A stretch of DNA of 64,000 nucleotides from Phycisphaeraceae bacterium (GCA_040222855.1 JAVKCD010000019.1:790912-854911); one strand, 5' to 3'. Positions 17,303-25,539 are shown, counted from the stretch's first letter. A program made the numbers and translations. The notes: generated from the letters alone by a model not told the origin.

Positions 17303-17889
17303 GTGATAGAACGAGTTGAAATCACGTTGATTCTTGTATTCCTTGTTTCATCTTTTTTTGGATGTACTGGCGATCAAGAGCTACTCGTCCATCGGGAACG
17401 GGGGAGTCTGACGGGATCTGCGGTTTATGTGTCGTCACACTCAAGCTGGCATGGGGAATCTCATGCAGATGTAGCACTTGAGGACTTCAAGGAGCTTGCA
17501 GTTGAGAACCTACAAATCATTGGCGCGAGTCTTGAAACCAGAGGCTAACGATACGACATTCGTGACAGATCTCTCAAGGGACGCTTCTGTGATCTGATTC
17601 TGATTACGACTTCTGGACCCAGTGTTGTCGAATGCGGGTGGGTGGCAACCTCACAATCGGATCACATTTCCTACTCCGGATACGTCGCCGCCGCATACTC
17701 TCCGGACTTATTAAAGAGAGTATTCGCAGGCTCACTAAGGATTTGGCGAGTCAGTTGGAGGCCATGAAAAACGAGGATCTACTGTTCTATAACGAGCTGG
17801 GGCGTTTTATCAACCTTTCTCCTGCTGAAGCACGGGACTTAGACAATCGGCATGGGCTTGCTCCACGGACTCAAACTGATAAGCGTTAA
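17303..17889 (+). pseudogene. Decayed small lipoprotein-like gene (stop plus frameshift)
   Basis: The first 81 codons from GTG 17303 encode a hydrophobic leader ending in a Cys (LILVFLVSSFFGC), lipoprotein-like, and stop at TAA 17546-17548. The same frame then stays open to 17765 with protein-like sequence (KGRFCDLILITTSGPSVVEC, SYSGYVAAAYSPDLLKRVFA). From about 17730 the reading continues more plausibly one frame back (DLASQLEAMKNEDLLFYNEL, INLSPAEARDLDN) to 17889. A nonsense change plus a one-base deletion would explain one original gene of about 190 codons. Alternatively these are two unrelated small ORFs. The leader resembles a lipobox but has Phe at -3. Confidence 0.5.
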
Positions 17890-17966
17890 GTAATGCTTTT
17901 ACGCATGGCTTCATGAAGCTCTGAGAGACTGAGGGTGTAAGACCTATCAGAGATATGTGATCCTGT

Positions 17967-18761
17967 TCACGCGTCCCGCTCCAGCACATCCCGGATGTAC
18001 GCTTTGGTTTGTTCGAGGGTTTCGGGGGTTTCGGGTTCGAGGAGGTGGTTGAGGTCGTGGCGGGTTTGGAGGGCGTGGTTGATGAGGGGGTGCCAGCGGG
18101 TGGAGAAGGTCTGGCGGGCCCAGGTGACGCCTTGTTTTTTTGAGTGGATTTCGCCGGTGGTGAGGGAGAGGGCCATGCGGGCGTAGCTGAGGACGGCGAA
18201 GGCGGCGTACCAGCGTTGGGTCATCTCGTTGGGGTTGGTGAGGATGGTGTGGGCCCAGTCGTGCATGGTGGTGCGGATCTCGTGGCGGAGGGCGTCGGCG
18301 GGGATCTCGGGGATGAGGGTGTTGGGGTGGGGACCGGCGAGGACGACGGCGCGTTCGCGGAGGATCCAGAGGACGGCGAGGTAGTGGTCGTGGTCGGAGC
18401 GTTCGAAGATTGTGTGGCCGTGGTCGAGGTACCAGAGCTGCTGTCGGGGTGGCGGCAGGGTGGTGAGGTGATGGCGTGGGATGTAGGAGCCTTCGAGGTG
18501 TCTAGCCCAGTAGGAGGGGTGGTTGGCGTGGAGGTGCTGGTGGCGTAGCTGGAGTTGGTCGACGGTGGTGTCGGTGAGGTCGTGGTGGGTGGCGATGATG
18601 AAGTCGATGTCGCTGGCGTCGTCGAAGCCGGAGGTGGCTTGGGAGCCCTGGAGATAGACGCCGAGGAGGTTATCGGCGAGGGTTTCGCGGGCGAGGGTGA
18701 CGAGGTGGTCGAGGACGCTGCGGAGGCCGTGGGGGTCGTGGCTGGCGGGTTGATGGGCCAT
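17967..18761 (-). CDS. Aminoglycoside nucleotidyltransferase-like protein (AadA/ANT(3'')-type fold)
   Basis: A 264-residue nucleotidyltransferase. The N-terminal catalytic motif is GSQATSGFDDASDIDFII, i.e. the GS...DxD pattern of the polymerase-beta superfamily. The C-terminal helical domain carries the DUF4111-type sequence TTGEIHSKKQGVTWA, equivalent to TGKIAPKDVAADWA of AadA. Length and domain order match streptomycin/spectinomycin 3''-adenylyltransferases, but the substrate is not proven; many chromosomal relatives have unknown substrates. Coding-strand codons end mostly in C, following the local strand bias. Stand-alone gene. Confidence 0.8.
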   Translation of the reverse strand: MAHQPASHDPHGLRSVLDHLVTLARETLADNLLGVYLQGSQATSGFDDASDIDFIIATHHDLTDTTVDQLQLRHQHLHANHPSYWARHLEGSYIPRHHLTTLPPPRQQLWYLDHGHTIFERSDHDHYLAVLWILRERAVVLAGPHPNTLIPEIPADALRHEIRTTMHDWAHTILTNPNEMTQRWYAAFAVLSYARMALSLTTGEIHSKKQGVTWARQTFSTRWHPLINHALQTRHDLNHLLEPETPETLEQTKAYIRDVLERDA

Positions 18762-18969
18762 GTTGAGGCTTTCTGCTGATGGCGATGGCCCCGGCGGTGT
18801 TGCTGGGGGTGCGTGTGGAGCTGGGATGAGGGATCGCTTTCGCGGCGGGGCCGCGTCGGCGTGGGGGGAGGGGAAGCGAGAGGGTCGCTATCAGCGGGAG
18901 TGAATCAACATGGAGGGTAGGGTAGCGGATGGGGGCGGGTGGGTGAAGCGGCGTGTATTCGTCGCTGAT

Positions 18970-19009
18970 GGCACGCTGCAAGCCGAAAGCGTGCAGTGTG
19001 CCACCCGGA
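18970..19009. repeat. Palindromic repeat, copy 1 (REP-like)
   Basis: TGGCACGCTGCAAGC pairs almost perfectly across a short loop with AGCGTGCAGTGTGCCA (18970-19004), followed by CCCGG. The right arm and tail (GTGCA.TGTGCCACCCGG) recur at 20537-20574. It lies in the 302 bp gap 18762-19063, which holds nothing else I can identify. Confidence 0.65.
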
Positions 19010-19063
19010 CGCGACGGTTGGATTGTTTGGTCTAGAAGCCTTTGTAAATCATTCGGTATGAGT

Positions 19064-19582
19064 TCATGAAGGTTCGAGTGTTTTCTGATCGGCAGGATGC
19101 CATTGCTCTTGACCCCGCCATGTGAATAGCCAGAGGAAGGTGTGACTTGTAGTCTCGCGGTCTCCGGACCGAGTGGCGACAAGCTCGCGTTCGTTGCGGA
19201 AGGCGCCCCAGAGATTCGAGTTGAAGTCGTGCCGTGTCAGCAGTTGCTGTTTCTCGTCGTACCGACTGACCGTTCCGTTAACGAAAGCAAACAGAGGTAG
19301 ACACGCGGCGATATCGGCTTCGACGAAAGCAGTGGGCGTGTCGTCTTCATCGACGGGGCTAAAGACGTGCAGATGGGAATGAACCAGCGGGACAAGACTG
19401 ATGTCGTAGAGTTCCTCGTCTGCTTGAGGCTCTGCGTTTCTCAGCTGATTGAGGTCATTGACGAGATGTGAGACCCGTGACGGGTCATTGGGAGCTGCCA
19501 CGAAGTCGTAGTTGTGGGAGTTGCATCCCGATATTGCCATACTCGTCGCCAGTAGGCAGGTCCATTTAGAAGGGTTGTTCAT
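19064..19582 (-). CDS. Putative lipoprotein, unknown function
   Basis: A 172-residue protein with a short signal and lipobox (MAISGC, Cys20), so probably a membrane-anchored lipoprotein. The mature part is hydrophilic and has no recognised domain (segments such as VHSHLHVFSPVDEDD and FLWLFTWRGQEQWHP). It is isolated: palindromic repeat copy 1 lies downstream and the HTH/membrane operon starts on the other side, about 90 bp away. Base composition is less GC-rich than its neighbours, consistent with accessory DNA. Function unknown. Confidence 0.6.
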   Translation of the reverse strand: MNNPSKWTCLLATSMAISGCNSHNYDFVAAPNDPSRVSHLVNDLNQLRNAEPQADEELYDISLVPLVHSHLHVFSPVDEDDTPTAFVEADIAACLPLFAFVNGTVSRYDEKQQLLTRHDFNSNLWGAFRNERELVATRSGDRETTSHTFLWLFTWRGQEQWHPADQKTLEPS

Positions 19583-19668
19583 ACTTGGTTACTCAGTGAA
19601 AAGGTTTGGTTGTCATAGATTCCATACGGCGGATCGTGAGTTCGGCGATGGTCAAGCGAGCGTGCTGA

Positions 19669-19932
19669 TCAATGATCCGCCTCCGGTTTGGGGACTCGTG
19701 TCAGGTCGACTGATGTGCCTTCGTTGTCAGCGATGAAGACTTCATCGAGCGGCCGGTTGAGTGCGATGGCGATGCGGATCGCCAGCTCCAGGCTGGGTGA
19801 GTATCGCGCCTTCTCGATGGCGGCGATCGTTTGTCGGGTGCAGCCCACGCTGTTCGCGAGAGCTTGTTGCGTCAACTCGCCGTTTTCGAATCGAAGTCGA
19901 CGAATCGTGTTGGTGATTCGTAGTTTGGCCAC
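19669..19932 (-). CDS. XRE-family HTH transcriptional regulator
   Basis: An 87-residue single-domain regulator. The helix-turn-helix LTQQALANSVGCTRQTIAAIEKARYSPSLELAIRIA is textbook XRE, of the short YozG-like class. It starts at GTG 19932, one base after the stop of the upstream membrane-protein gene, so the two are translationally linked. This pairing with a small multi-TM protein is a common bacterial arrangement in which the regulator controls its own operon. Candidate operator half-sites lie at 20402-20461. Confidence 0.92.
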   Translation of the reverse strand: MAKLRITNTIRRLRFENGELTQQALANSVGCTRQTIAAIEKARYSPSLELAIRIAIALNRPLDEVFIADNEGTSVDLTRVPKPEADH

Positions 19933-19933
19933 G

Positions 19934-20371
19934 TTATGCGCTGATCCTGTAGCTGGCGAGCCTTACGGTATTCCCGAGCAGGTCGCCTAGGGCGAAGGTG
20001 AAGAACAGCAGGTTGAGGCCGATGATGGCGGTCCAGCCGATGGCGAATCCTGCGAGCATCGTGATGTAGCCGAGGCCGACCACCACGAGCGTGACGAAGA
20101 TCCCGCGAAGCTGGAACTGTCGGTCTCGTTCATCGACGACCATCGCCTTGTCCGCGCCTTTCTCAGCCATGGTGAACAGGATGTTCAGCACGATCGTTAG
20201 GCCGATGGCTAATGGGATGACCCAGATAACGGCTTGTGCCCAGACCATCAGCGCGTCCTCGCTGGATAGAGCTCCTGCGTCGTAGAGTTGGCCGACACGG
20301 ACGGCGGCGTAGCCGTTGACCAGGAGGTTCGTGATGATGGCGACGATGCTTGCTCGTTCTTGGTGGCTCAT
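19934..20371 (-). CDS. Small multi-pass membrane protein (DUF2178-like) paired with HTH regulator
   Basis: A 145-residue protein with four hydrophobic helices in two pairs, separated by a charged loop containing VDERDRQFQLRG. That loop motif is typical of small membrane proteins encoded next to XRE regulators (DUF2178-like by pattern). It is the first gene of a two-gene operon. A role in sensing membrane state for the regulator is inferred from context only. Confidence 0.75.
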   Translation of the reverse strand: MSHQERASIVAIITNLLVNGYAAVRVGQLYDAGALSSEDALMVWAQAVIWVIPLAIGLTIVLNILFTMAEKGADKAMVVDERDRQFQLRGIFVTLVVVGLGYITMLAGFAIGWTAIIGLNLLFFTFALGDLLGNTVRLASYRISA

Positions 20372-20401
20372 GGTTGGGGTCTCGAATGCTTCGGGCTATA
20401 G

Positions 20402-20461
20402 TGTTATGTGCGAGATACATAATGTTAATCATTGCTAACACAATGTCAAGTATAGATAACA
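20402..20461 (-). promoter_or_regulatory. Candidate promoter and operator region of the HTH/membrane operon
   Basis: An AT-rich stretch just upstream of the operon. On the minus strand it has a TTGACA -35-like hexamer (complement of 20444-20449) with AACATT 17 bp downstream as a weak -10. Four TGTTA half-sites form two inverted pairs: + orientation at 20402-20406 and 20423-20427, inverted (TAACA) at 20436-20440 and 20457-20461. This suits an autoregulating XRE dimer. Confidence 0.45.
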
Positions 20462-20536
20462 CATATTTGAAGGCTAGAGCGCTCTCATCTGATTCGTAGC
20501 GGTATTGGAGGTGTTGGTTGCGTCCTTTGGTGATTT

Positions 20537-20574
20537 CACACAGCACGCCTTCGGCGTGCAATGTGCCACCCGGG
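20537..20574. repeat. Palindromic repeat, copy 2 (REP-like)
   Basis: Stem GCACGCC / GGCGTGC with loop TTC (20543-20559), extended by CACA/TGTG and followed by CCACCCGGG. It shares the GTGCA.TGTGCCACCCGG tail with the element at 18970. Together the two bracket the lipoprotein and HTH/membrane genes. Confidence 0.6.
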
Positions 20575-20601
20575 AGGTTTGTCGGCGTGGGTAGGGGTTA
20601 G

Positions 20602-22137
20602 CTAGCGTTCTGCGGCTGCGGCTTGGGCTTGTTGGTCGGGGAGTTCGATGCGCCAGGCGAGGGCGTAGTCCTGGTCGCGGGGTTGTCGGGTGAGGGGGTA
20701 GGGGTGTCGGGTGATTTCGAGTCGGTAGCGGCCGGGGGGTAGGGCTTCGATGTAGAGGTGTTCGACGTTATCGACTCGGGAGGAGCTTGAGGCGAAGACG
20801 GTTTGGCTGGCGTTGGGTGCGGTGTCGACATCGGGGAGGGCGATGAGTCGGAGGTCGAGGTCGGAGAGGAGAGGGACGGGGAGCCAGATGTCGCGGGGTG
20901 CGAAGGGTGGGCCGATGACTTCGCCGTGGATCTTGCGGTTCCAGACGATCATGATGGAGATGGGTCCGAGGATTCGGTTGGCTTTGAGTTCGATGGAGCG
21001 GGTCTGTCCGTTGGTGAGGGTGTCGAAGGCCCAGCCGTAGCGTCGGACGATGCGGCCTGTGAAGGCGGTGGGTTCGGTGTTGACGACGGGAAGGTCGTCG
21101 AGTTCCATGCGGCCGGCCATGAGGATTTTGAGGGCGTTGTCGATGTTGGCGACGCCTGCGCCCCAGCGGTCGGCGAGGGGTCTGCCGGGCTCGCGGGTCC
21201 AGCCGTCGGGTTTGGTGGCCCCGGCGAGGAGGGCGGCTTTGATGACTTCGGAGCGTTGGGCGATGTCGGCGTGGTTGTCGAGTTTGCCGGCGGCTTCGAG
21301 GAGGCAGGCGACGATGGCGGTGACGGCGGGGGTGGTGAAGGAGGTTTGTCCGCCAGGTGCGACGAGGTCGGGTTTGGAGCGGCCGATGCCGTCGACTTCG
21401 GTGCGTCCCCTGGAGCTGAGTCCGTTGATCGCGCCAACGGCGATGACGTTGTAGGCGGAGGCGAGTGCTGCGGGGATGGGTGAGTCGGCGCCGTTGTTGA
21501 CGCCTACGGCCATGATGACGTCGCGGGTGTCGATCTGGTAGTCGACGCGGCGGAGGAGTTGCTCGACGCCTTGGTGGCTTTCGGAGATCCATGAGTGGTT
21601 GAAGACGCGGATGGGGTCGTCTTGGAGGGGTGGGAGGTCGGAGTTGAGTCGGAGGTAGCTTTCGGTGAGCCAGCCGAGAGTGGAGAAGGCGTGGACGGTG
21701 CGGATGCCGGGGGCGATTCCGGTGGAGCCGTAGATGACGCGAGAGGTGGCGGTGGCGTGGCCGAAGGGTGTGGAGGGTCCGGTCCGGGGGACGAAGGTGA
21801 TGGCGCGGAAGGCGAGGTTGGTGACATCGGCGAGGTATTCGGTGTCTCCGCCTTCGACGTGTCCGGCAACGATGCCGCGGCCTCTGGGGAAGTGGTTGCC
21901 GAGTCGTCGTCGGGCGGTGTCGAGGCCGATAGCGCGGACGGTGGTGAGTCTGGGGAGGCTTGGGGCCTGGATCATCTGCTGGTGTTGTTGGTCGTTGCCG
22001 GCATCGGGGACGCGGCCGTCGACGCGGGTGTCGAGTCGTTGGGCGTTGGCGTTGAGGGGGTCGAGGCGGAGGGCGATGATGCCTGCGAGGAGGATGATGA
22101 GGGTCGTGAAGATGGTGGTCCAGGGCGGGCGCTTCAT
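20602..22137 (-). CDS. Subtilisin-like (S8) serine peptidase with Glu in place of catalytic Asp
   Basis: A 511-residue peptidase from the ATG at 22137, which starts a signal-anchor (TIFTTLIILLAGIIALRL). Catalytic elements are His127 in FGHATATSRV, oxyanion Asn in FNHSW, and Ser266 in QTSFTTPAVTA, matching GTSMATPHVAG. Where S8 enzymes have D-[ST]-G, this protein has EGG (Glu95 in VAGHVEGG). The C-terminal 180 residues form a beta-rich domain like the P/pre-peptidase type. An upstream in-frame extension to 22233 would overlap the divergent glycosyltransferase gene and is not used. It is likely exported or membrane-tethered. Confidence 0.85.
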   Translation of the reverse strand: MKRPPWTTIFTTLIILLAGIIALRLDPLNANAQRLDTRVDGRVPDAGNDQQHQQMIQAPSLPRLTTVRAIGLDTARRRLGNHFPRGRGIVAGHVEGGDTEYLADVTNLAFRAITFVPRTGPSTPFGHATATSRVIYGSTGIAPGIRTVHAFSTLGWLTESYLRLNSDLPPLQDDPIRVFNHSWISESHQGVEQLLRRVDYQIDTRDVIMAVGVNNGADSPIPAALASAYNVIAVGAINGLSSRGRTEVDGIGRSKPDLVAPGGQTSFTTPAVTAIVACLLEAAGKLDNHADIAQRSEVIKAALLAGATKPDGWTREPGRPLADRWGAGVANIDNALKILMAGRMELDDLPVVNTEPTAFTGRIVRRYGWAFDTLTNGQTRSIELKANRILGPISIMIVWNRKIHGEVIGPPFAPRDIWLPVPLLSDLDLRLIALPDVDTAPNASQTVFASSSSRVDNVEHLYIEALPPGRYRLEITRHPYPLTRQPRDQDYALAWRIELPDQQAQAAAAER

Positions 22138-22205
22138 GCCAAGGATCGTATCGGGACGATGATGAAACGACTTGGATGGAACATGGTTCCTTTGGGAGCG
22201 TTGCG

Positions 22206-23351
22206 GTGTCGGAGTCGGCTTCAGATCAGTCATTGCGGGTGCTGCATCTCACGGCGGGGTCGGATGCGGGTGGGATCAGTCGTTATCTGCATGTGCTGAA
22301 TCATGAGTTGGTGGGTCGGGGTCATCGGCCGGTGATCGCGGGTGAGGTGGGGTTGTGGCACGATTTATTTGAGGATGCGCCTTGGCCGTGGGTGGAGGCT
22401 CCGTTGAAGGGTGGGGCGGTGTCGCTGTGGCGGGCTCGGGGGTTGGTTGAGCGGGGGCTGCGGCGAGAGGGTTTTGATGGGCGTCCGCCGGTGGATGTGA
22501 TTCATTCGCATTATCGACGGGCTTCGCTGGTGGGTCGGTGGCTGGCGAAGCGTTGGCGGGTTCCGTTGGTGTACACCTTGCATCTGACGGGGATTCCGGT
22601 GGGGGGTGCGTCGGGTTGGATGAGTGACTGGGGGGATATCACGCATGTGCCTTCGTCGCAGGCGCGGGACTGGCTTCTTGAGGAGGTGGGTTTGGCGGCG
22701 GAGCGGATTGAGCTGATCCCGCACGGGGTGCGGGCTGAGAACTATCCGGAGGCGGGGGACGATGCGCGGCGGGCGGCGCGGGAGGCGTTGGGGTTGGGGG
22801 ATCGGTCGCCGGTGGTGACGTTTGTGGGTCGGTTTGATGATCCGAAGAATGAGGCGTGGGTGGTGGACCTGGCGGACCTGAGTCGTCAGATTGCGCCGGA
22901 GGGTGTGTTTGTGATGCAGGGCGAGGGGCCTCACGAGGGTGAGCTGCGGCGTTCGATCCGGAAGCGGGGGCTTGGTGAGCGTGTTCGGGTTCTTGCGTAT
23001 GGGGATCCGAAGGACGCTTATGTGGCGTCGGATTTGGTGGTGATTCCTTCGTCGCTGGAGGGATTTTCGTATGTGACGACGGAGGCGATGGCGTTGGGGC
23101 GGCCGGTGCTGCGGACGCGGACGGCGGGTTGGGCGGAGCATGTGATCGAGGGTCGGACGGGGCGGTCGTGTGCGGTGGATCGTGAGGCGTTTTTGATGGC
23201 GGGGCTGGAGATGTTGAATGATTCTGAGGGTTTGAGGGCGATGGGGCATGAGGCGGCGGCGCATGTTCGGGGGTCGCTGACGCTGGATCGTCAGGTGGAT
23301 CAGACGGTGGAACTTTATAAAAGGGTGATCGCTGGGGCGAGGAAGTATTAA
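22206..23351 (+). CDS. GT4-family glycosyltransferase
   Basis: A 381-residue GT-B glycosyltransferase. The N-terminal domain begins RVLHLTAGSDAGGISRYLHV, with the Gly-rich acceptor loop. The donor domain shows VTFVGRFDDPKN and PSSLEGFSYVTTEAMALGRPV, the E-x7-E-type GT4 signature. It transfers sugar from a nucleotide donor, probably to an envelope glycan. The GTG at 22206 is preferred over ATG 22176 because GGGAG lies 7 nt upstream and the earlier start has no ribosome site. Divergent from the protease gene. Confidence 0.9.
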   Translation: MSESASDQSLRVLHLTAGSDAGGISRYLHVLNHELVGRGHRPVIAGEVGLWHDLFEDAPWPWVEAPLKGGAVSLWRARGLVERGLRREGFDGRPPVDVIHSHYRRASLVGRWLAKRWRVPLVYTLHLTGIPVGGASGWMSDWGDITHVPSSQARDWLLEEVGLAAERIELIPHGVRAENYPEAGDDARRAAREALGLGDRSPVVTFVGRFDDPKNEAWVVDLADLSRQIAPEGVFVMQGEGPHEGELRRSIRKRGLGERVRVLAYGDPKDAYVASDLVVIPSSLEGFSYVTTEAMALGRPVLRTRTAGWAEHVIEGRTGRSCAVDREAFLMAGLEMLNDSEGLRAMGHEAAAHVRGSLTLDRQVDQTVELYKRVIAGARKY

Positions 23352-23393
23352 GATAGGCGGAAGAGGCAGCTTGAAGCCCCAGGAGACCCCGCC

Positions 23394-24848
23394 ATGTTTA
23401 AGCATCTGATGTTGTCACCCGTGAGTTTGGTTTGTTTGGTCATCGTGATGATGACGCTGGTGCTTCCCGGGGTGGTTCGGGGCCAGGACGGTTTGGATCA
23501 GGTTGATCTGCCGTTTTTTGGTGTGGTGGTTCCGGAGCGGGCTGAGTTGAGGGCGGGCCCAGGGAAGGCGTACTACACGGTGGGGAGTCTTGAGTCGGAG
23601 TCGTTTGTCGAGGTCCACGAGGGTTTGCTTGGGTGGTACAAGATCACGGCGCCTCGTGATGTTTACAGTTATGTGTCGAAGGCTTTTGTGAAGGCGAGCG
23701 GTGATGGGACGGCCGGTGTGATTGATGGTGATCGGGTTCAGGTGAAGGCGGCGAGTGAGAAGGGTCCTGGGTGGAGCTTTAAGCCGCAGACAACGCTGGA
23801 TCGCGGGACCGAGGTGATGATCGTTTCGGAGGAGGGGAGTTTCTACAAGATCGTGGCACCGGAGGCGGCGCGGGTGTTTATCAGTCGTGACGCGGTGCGG
23901 ATAGCGAGTCCGGGTGAAGTCGAGCAGCATCGGCGGATGTTGTCGGGGGATGAGGGTGAGGTGGCAGTGGCGGTGGTTGAAGCGGAGGCTGTGGTGAGTG
24001 AAGTTGCGGTGGAGGTGAGGGAGGCGAGCCCTGAGGTGGCGGTGGATGAGCCGGAGATGGAGCCGATTCGGTTGGAGAGTGTGACGCCTGCGTCGGAGGC
24101 GGAGGTTGAGGTTCAGGTGAGTCGGCCTTTGATTCCTGTTGAGCCGGAGTCTGGGGTTGCGGTGGAGACGGCGGAGGCAGCGGTGGCGGTTGTGCCTGAG
24201 ATGGAGGCTGACGTGCCTGCCACGTCGGAGGCCGAGGTGGTGGCCGTGCCTGCGCCGGAGTCGGAGGAGTGGGCGGTGATTGGTAAGGATGCGGTTGGGG
24301 TGTCGACGGAGGTTGAGTCGACGACGTTGCAGTCGGTTGAGAAGGAGATGCGGCCGAAGTTCAGTCTGCCATTGGATGAGATGCCGATCGACGAGATGGT
24401 GGCTGCGTATGAGGCGCTGCGGGATGCGGGGGGTTTGAGTGCGCAGGATCTGCAGGTGATCGAGATCCGGTTGATTGCGTTGGAGCGGAATCGTCAGTTG
24501 CTGGCGGCGATGCTGAATGAGCCGGTTGTGCCGGTGATTGTGGAGACGGAGCCTGCCCCGGTGGTGGGGACGCAGCGGGTTCCTGCTGCGGAGGTTGAGG
24601 ATTACACCTATGTCGGGGTGTTGATGCAGTCGTCGCTTTATAACGGCCAGGCGGGCCGGCCCTCGTTGCTGCGGCTGGTGGACCCGACGACCCGGCGGAC
24701 GCTGGGGTACATCGTGACCCGGAAGGTGAGTGATCGGCGGGCGATCTCGTCGCTGGTGGGGATTGTCGGCAAGGATCAGCGTGATGTGGATTTAGGGATT
24801 CGTCTGATCGAGCCGGAGCAGGTGGACATCCTCTCGGTGCGTCCGTAA
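23394..24848 (+). CDS. Exported protein with two SH3b domains
   Basis: A 484-residue protein with a signal peptide (LVCLVIVMMTLVLPGVVRGQ). Two bacterial SH3-like domains follow, at about 40-98 (ERAELRAGPGKAYYTVGSLE) and 108-165 (DRVQVKAASEKGPGWSFKPQ), often ligands for cell-wall material. A long acidic Val/Glu/Ala-rich, probably disordered segment (about 180-330) leads to a compact C-terminal domain (TYVGVLMQSSLYNGQAG). An AGGAG site precedes the ATG. It follows the glycosyltransferase gene by 42 bp, so shared transcription is possible. Exact function unknown. Confidence 0.8.
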   Translation: MFKHLMLSPVSLVCLVIVMMTLVLPGVVRGQDGLDQVDLPFFGVVVPERAELRAGPGKAYYTVGSLESESFVEVHEGLLGWYKITAPRDVYSYVSKAFVKASGDGTAGVIDGDRVQVKAASEKGPGWSFKPQTTLDRGTEVMIVSEEGSFYKIVAPEAARVFISRDAVRIASPGEVEQHRRMLSGDEGEVAVAVVEAEAVVSEVAVEVREASPEVAVDEPEMEPIRLESVTPASEAEVEVQVSRPLIPVEPESGVAVETAEAAVAVVPEMEADVPATSEAEVVAVPAPESEEWAVIGKDAVGVSTEVESTTLQSVEKEMRPKFSLPLDEMPIDEMVAAYEALRDAGGLSAQDLQVIEIRLIALERNRQLLAAMLNEPVVPVIVETEPAPVVGTQRVPAAEVEDYTYVGVLMQSSLYNGQAGRPSLLRLVDPTTRRTLGYIVTRKVSDRRAISSLVGIVGKDQRDVDLGIRLIEPEQVDILSVRP

Positions 24849-24988
24849 CGGCTGGGTGATCTGGGTAAGTGCAGGGCGAGGGTGTATCTGTCTGTGGCGA
24901 TCTGGACGTTTCGCAACCCCCTGATTTTCATGGGTTTCTGTCGTTTCCCGGGTCTTGTGGTGTTATGCGGGTGATCTATCGGACCGAT

Positions 24989-25033
24989 CCTGAGGGTGTT
25001 GCTATGAGTTCGCCACACACCTCAGGGGAGTGA
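24989..25033 (+). promoter_or_regulatory. Leader hairpin and nine-codon ORF at the ribosome site of the MshEN-domain gene
   Basis: CCTGAGG plus GTGT (24989-24999) pairs with ACAC, a one-base bulge and CCTCAGG (25015-25026), whose end overlaps the AGGGGAG ribosome site (25024-25030). Between them ATG 25004 opens a nine-codon ORF ending at TGA 25031-25033. This could couple or restrain translation of the next gene. Confidence 0.35.
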
Positions 25034-25038
25034 TCCTG

Positions 25039-25539
25039 ATGACGACAAAAATCCAGCGTGGTATCCGGATTGGAGAGATTCTTGTTGAGCGAGGGGTGCT
25101 GACGGAGCAGCAGGTCTTCGAGATCGCGCAGGCTCAGAAGAAGCAGCATCTGCCGTTTGGTGTTCTGGCGGAGCGGATGTTTGATGTCACGCTGGACAGT
25201 GTGGAGGAGGCGTGGATCGAGCAATATCATCGGGTGTCGGGGACGCTTGACCTCAACAGTGTGCAGATTGATACCGATGCGTTGAAGCTGATCAATCGTC
25301 GGCAGGCGTGGCAGTTCGAGATTCTGCCGGTGCGTTTTGAGCCGGATGGTCAGCTGCTGATGGCGGCGACGCGCGAGCGGTTGGCGCGTGCGGTGACGTT
25401 CTCGGCGCGACGGATCGATCGTGAGGTGTACATGCGGATCGCGGAGAGCGAGCAGCTTCGTGATTTTCTCAAGGAGCATTTCCCGATGCCGGAGGTGAGT
25501 GATGATCTGCTGCGGCAGGCTCGGCGGATGGCGGGGTAA
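25039..25539 (+). CDS. Stand-alone GspE/PilB N-terminal (MshEN-type) domain protein
   Basis: A 166-residue protein matching only the N-terminal domain of type II secretion/type IV pilus ATPases: IRIGEILVERGVLTEQQVFEIAQAQ near the start, then the second subdomain around LDLNSVQIDTDALKLINRRQ. No Walker motifs. MshEN domains often bind cyclic di-GMP, but the full binding motif is not evident. The ATG at 25039, 8 nt after AGGGGAG, is preferred over GTG 25030, which overlaps that site. The ATPase at 50303 lacks this domain. The gene abuts the convergent deaminase gene with no gap. Confidence 0.82.
   Translation: MTTKIQRGIRIGEILVERGVLTEQQVFEIAQAQKKQHLPFGVLAERMFDVTLDSVEEAWIEQYHRVSGTLDLNSVQIDTDALKLINRRQAWQFEILPVRFEPDGQLLMAATRERLARAVTFSARRIDREVYMRIAESEQLRDFLKEHFPMPEVSDDLLRQARRMAG

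Noticed and set aside
20402-20461. Possible XerC/D dif site
   Set aside because: GATTAACATTA matches one half of dif in 8 of 11 positions, but the second half and the 6 bp spacer do not fit.
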